DNA of 64,000 nucleotides, from assembly GCF_001514305.1 (NCBI RefSeq), contig NZ_KQ949115.1:27771-91770 (forward strand). The letters run 5' to 3'. This DNA is from Streptomyces dysideae (lineage in GTDB: Bacteria > Actinomycetota > Actinomycetes > Streptomycetales > Streptomycetaceae). Under the pieces are notes generated by a model. The model did not search any database. It saw only the letters and a program-made list of their open reading frames with translations, and had not been told where the DNA came from. This document shows positions 61,878-64,000 of the stretch, piece by piece. Both the position numbers and the translations under genes were made by a program. The stretch's first letter is position 1. Each line of letters begins with the position of its first letter.

Positions 61878-61947
61878 GCTGTGCCGGAACCATGCCAGAG
61901 GGAAATGGGAGGACCGCCAGAAGCCGGGCGGTGACTACTGCCGAATT

Positions 61948-62286
61948 TCAGGAGCGGTCGTTAGCGCTGTTCCTGAAGTCGTTCGCGGCCTCAATGGCCT
62001 GTTCTTCGGTCTTGCTGAAACCCTTAGCCATCGTTTGGACGCCGTCAGCCATGCTGTCCAGCACCTTTGACGCGCTGCCGAGCCCCTTCAGCAGCTGGTT
62101 CCTTGGCCTCATATACTGCTGGGCGAACTGACGGCCGCCGGCGTCATGGCCCCAGCACTCACCCAGCGCGCTGGTCCTTGACTCCAGCAGGGAGTTCACC
62201 CGGTTCACGCGTTGGGCAAGCCGCATTATCTCGGGTGCTGCCGTGGCGAGAGCGTCGGTGTCCACCGCGAAATAGTTGCCGGACAA
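61948..62286 (-). CDS. WXG100-like (EsxA/EspC-type) small protein
   Basis: 112 residues forming a helical hairpin with the turn C-W45-G46-H-D-A-G-G-R-Q-F-A, the WXG-type turn of ESX substrates or partners. Near the C-terminus F90-S-K-T-E94 is an aromatic-x3-acidic variant of the Y-x-x-x-D/E secretion signal. The start codon is TTG (62284-62286), supported by a perfect AGGAGG 5 nt upstream. It is 70 bp upstream of the giant gene and 55 bp downstream of the YbaB-like gene, in one operon. It probably pairs with the giant protein's N-terminal domain for export. Confidence 0.85.
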   Translation of the reverse strand: MSGNYFAVDTDALATAAPEIMRLAQRVNRVNSLLESRTSALGECWGHDAGGRQFAQQYMRPRNQLLKGLGSASKVLDSMADGVQTMAKGFSKTEEQAIEAANDFRNSANDRS

Positions 62287-62341
62287 GGGTGCCTCCTGGT
62301 GACATCAGCGGGTCAGCGGTACGGGTCGGCAGTGCCGCGCT

Positions 62342-62782
62342 TCAGTTGTCGGCTTCTGCTGCTTCCCCGGAACGGCCATGGTCGACGTAGTCGCGTACCG
62401 AATCCGGCATCGTCGGATCCTCTGGCAGAAGGTCCCTGGGGTTGGCCTTGCCCTGGAGCAGGTCGGCCATGCTCACTCCCGCGGGCAAGCGGGCGGACAT
62501 CAGCTCACTGGTCTTTTCAAGCGCCTTGGCCCGGGCCTGCTGAATGGTGGTCAGCAGCGTGTCGGCGAGTTCCTTGGGGGGCATACGGCGGAACGCCGCG
62601 GTGGGGAACTCGATCGCGGTGACCTCGCCCTGGGCGCCCACGGTCACCTTGACGGCCTGCTTCGGCGCCGTCACGGTGGCGGTGGTCTCGTCGAGCTGGC
62701 GCCGCATGTCGGCGATTTCGTCGCGCTGCTTGCGGTACTGGCCGAGCAGTTCCTCGATCTCCTGATCGAACGGCGTGGTCAT
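62342..62782 (-). CDS. YbaB/EbfC-like protein
   Basis: 146 residues: a long N-terminal helix (I-E-E-L-L-G-Q-Y-R-K-Q-R-D-E-I-A), then the YbaB core with V-K-V-T-V-G-A-Q-G-E-V-T-A-I-E-F and a helical tail. YbaB proteins are dimeric nucleoid-associated DNA binders, but this divergent subgroup is common in actinobacterial WXG100/ESX substrate operons, where its role is unclear (chaperone or regulator). The ATG has GGGAGG 6 nt upstream. First gene of the operon leading to the giant gene. Confidence 0.8.
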   Translation of the reverse strand: MTTPFDQEIEELLGQYRKQRDEIADMRRQLDETTATVTAPKQAVKVTVGAQGEVTAIEFPTAAFRRMPPKELADTLLTTIQQARAKALEKTSELMSARLPAGVSMADLLQGKANPRDLLPEDPTMPDSVRDYVDHGRSGEAAEADN

Positions 62783-63019
62783 ACGAAACCTCCCTGGGCC
62801 ACGGTGGCTGGTCTCCGCACAGGATGCGAACCGGCTCTCGTGGGCGCGATGGCTCGACCAGTACGGCCAGAAAGCGGACTTCCTGTCCTTGAGTCAACAC
62901 GGGCTCCGGGGAGGATGACCAGGTCTTACTGCAGAAACCGGCCGGTAGTACATGAAGATCTGCCCGTAGGGCTCTTCCGGCGGCGCGGCGCCGGGCCGGT
63001 CGGGGTACTGTCCGGCCTC
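62783..63019 (-). promoter_or_regulatory. Presumed promoter region of the YbaB-WXG100-giant operon
   Basis: 237 bp between the upstream terminator and the YbaB-like ATG. No clear -35/-10 pair or operator was identified. A promoter is inferred because the gene before it is closed by a strong terminator. Confidence 0.4.
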
Positions 63020-63051
63020 TGCCTCGGCCAGACTCAGGTCTGGCCGAGGCA
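63020..63051 (-). terminator. Strong hairpin terminator after the acidic ESX-substrate-like gene
   Basis: A perfect 14-bp stem (63020-63033 with 63038-63051) with a 4-nt loop begins 8 bp after the stop codon. No T-run, as usual in Streptomyces. Confidence 0.85.
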
Positions 63052-63058
63052 CGGGGCG

Positions 63059-64000
63059 TCAGAGCAGCGCGTTACGGTCCCTCTTCGCGGTGCCCCAGGC
63101 GCTGTCTTCCTGGAGCAGCAGGTCGGCGATCTCCCGAGGGCTGGATGCCTCGTCGTCCTCGGTCTCCTCCTCCGTGTCCTCGCTCTCTTCCTCCTCTTCG
63201 TACTCGTCCGTCGCGGACAGCACGCCGCAGCTCAGCATTGCCGCATCGCCATTGCCGGACAGCATGGCCCCGGTGGAATCGGCGGCACGGCTGGGCTGCC
63301 AGGTGGCCAATTGCGGACCGGAATCCGGCTCCTCCACGATGACCACCTCACCGTCACTTGTCAGGGCGACTCCCGCCGTCTCCTCAGCCTCGGTCTCGTC
63401 CTCCGGGTACTCGCCGCTGCCCCAGGTCTCCCTGTCCTCGGAGCTGTAGCCGGGCTCGAAGATCTCTTCCTCGTCCTCTTCATCACGCTTGCGGCCGGCC
63501 GCCAAGAGCAGAGGGGTGAACATCGCGGCGCCCGCGTACCAGGCCTCGGTGTCCTCCTCCTCGTCATCGGTGGCCCGCTGCGGCACTCCCACCCGGTCGT
63601 CGGGCAGTTCCTCCTCCGACTCCTTCGAGGCAGAGGGGGCCTTCTCCGATCCGGTCCCGGTCCCGGTGCCGTTGTCCGCGCCGGTGCCCTGTGCCGTCGG
63701 GCCCCCGGGCGCCACAGCCCCGGTCACCACACCACCGGTGCCCTCACAGTCCTCGGACGGCCGGCCGGCGGCGACCCACTCGGTGGCCTCGCCCTCCAGC
63801 AAGGCCGACGCCTCGGACCGCTCGTCGTCCCTCTTGGAGCCGCCGGGCTGGCCGGACATGGGCGCCATGGGCATGAGCGGCATTCCCATGGCCGGGCTAC
63901 CACCTTCCCCAGCCGGCAGCGTGAGTCCAGGCCCACCCTCGGGCGTGCCGTGTACGGCCTCGTGGCCACCCTCCGCCGGGTCACCCACCCACGGCTCGGC
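63059..64000 (-). CDS. C-terminal part of an acidic ESX-substrate-like (PPE/WXG-type) protein, partial
   Basis: The frame is open to the right window edge; the true start is outside. The visible 313 residues begin with Gly/Pro/Met-rich sequence (M-G-M-P-L-M-P-M-A-P-M) and end in a highly acidic, Glu/Asp-rich tail with scattered hydrophobic islands (A-W-Y-A-G-A-A-M-F-T-P-L-L-L-A-A-G). Streptomyces PPE-like type VII substrates have the same 'G-M-P-x-M-P-M' hinge before a charged C-terminus, so I infer an N-terminal helical WXG/PPE domain beyond the edge. Function unknown. Confidence 0.6.
   Translation of the reverse strand, partial: AEPWVGDPAEGGHEAVHGTPEGGPGLTLPAGEGGSPAMGMPLMPMAPMSGQPGGSKRDDERSEASALLEGEATEWVAAGRPSEDCEGTGGVVTGAVAPGGPTAQGTGADNGTGTGTGSEKAPSASKESEEELPDDRVGVPQRATDDEEEDTEAWYAGAAMFTPLLLAAGRKRDEEDEEEIFEPGYSSEDRETWGSGEYPEDETEAEETAGVALTSDGEVVIVEEPDSGPQLATWQPSRAADSTGAMLSGNGDAAMLSCGVLSATDEYEEEEESEDTEEETEDDEASSPREIADLLLQEDSAWGTAKRDRNALL

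Noticed and set aside
22458..61877. Modular polyketide synthase or NRPS as an explanation for the gene size
   Set aside because: No ketosynthase, acyltransferase, condensation, adenylation or phosphopantetheine motifs were seen; the repeats are of different nature.
22458..61877. Rhs/YD-repeat or hemagglutinin-type polymorphic toxin
   Set aside because: No YD repeats, Rhs core (P-x-x-x-x-D-P-x-G-L) or hemagglutinin repeats were found; the N-terminus is of ESX type.

Overview
The window is high-GC actinobacterial DNA, almost certainly from a Streptomyces. It has dense GC-rich coding, GTG/TTG starts, and the order recA-recX ... gluABCD-gluR/gluK that is known from S. coelicolor. No species can be named from the sequence alone.

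Positions 1-13,800 are a conserved chromosomal core. It contains the end of an AI-2E family permease, recA (interrupted by a full-length intein with an endonuclease domain) and recX. A small sulfur operon follows: a Cys-rich leader peptide, cysteine dioxygenase and a rhodanese. Next come a class A flavin monooxygenase, the glutamate ABC transporter gluABCD with a perfect hairpin terminator, the divergent glutamate-sensing two-component pair (GluR-GluK type), and a TAXI-type solute-binding protein.

Positions 13,800-22,457 look accessory and partly decayed. A frameshifted beta-helix/AAA+ ATPase pseudogene, a RutA-like monooxygenase with about 230 residues deleted in frame, and a phytase-esterase-like scrap are interspersed with apparently intact genes. 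The intact genes are an orphan substrate-binding lipoprotein, a multi-sensor SpoIIE phosphatase/anti-sigma kinase, a membrane-anchored hypothetical protein and a LuxR-type regulator with a degenerate receiver.

Positions 22,458-64,000 form one locus read leftward. At its right end is the C-terminal part of an acidic protein resembling Streptomyces type VII (ESX) substrates, closed by a 14-bp-stem terminator. Then come a YbaB-like protein, a WXG100-like protein, and a single uninterrupted 39,420-bp gene for a 13,139-residue protein (roughly 1.4 MDa). The giant protein starts with a CpnT/WXG100-like ESX-substrate domain with membrane-active helices. It continues through Thr/Pro-rich repeats and a long coiled coil to an internal ADP-ribosyltransferase core (R4158, F4188-T-S, E4236-K-E4238). 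Further on are two OmpA-like segments, many duplicated small modules, bipartite-NLS-like basic clusters and three copies of a ~1,610-1,670-residue beta-rich module that I cannot assign to any family. This looks like an oversized ESX-dependent effector or polymorphic-toxin-like protein, and it is the most unusual object here. No ESX machinery gene and no obvious immunity gene is visible in the window.
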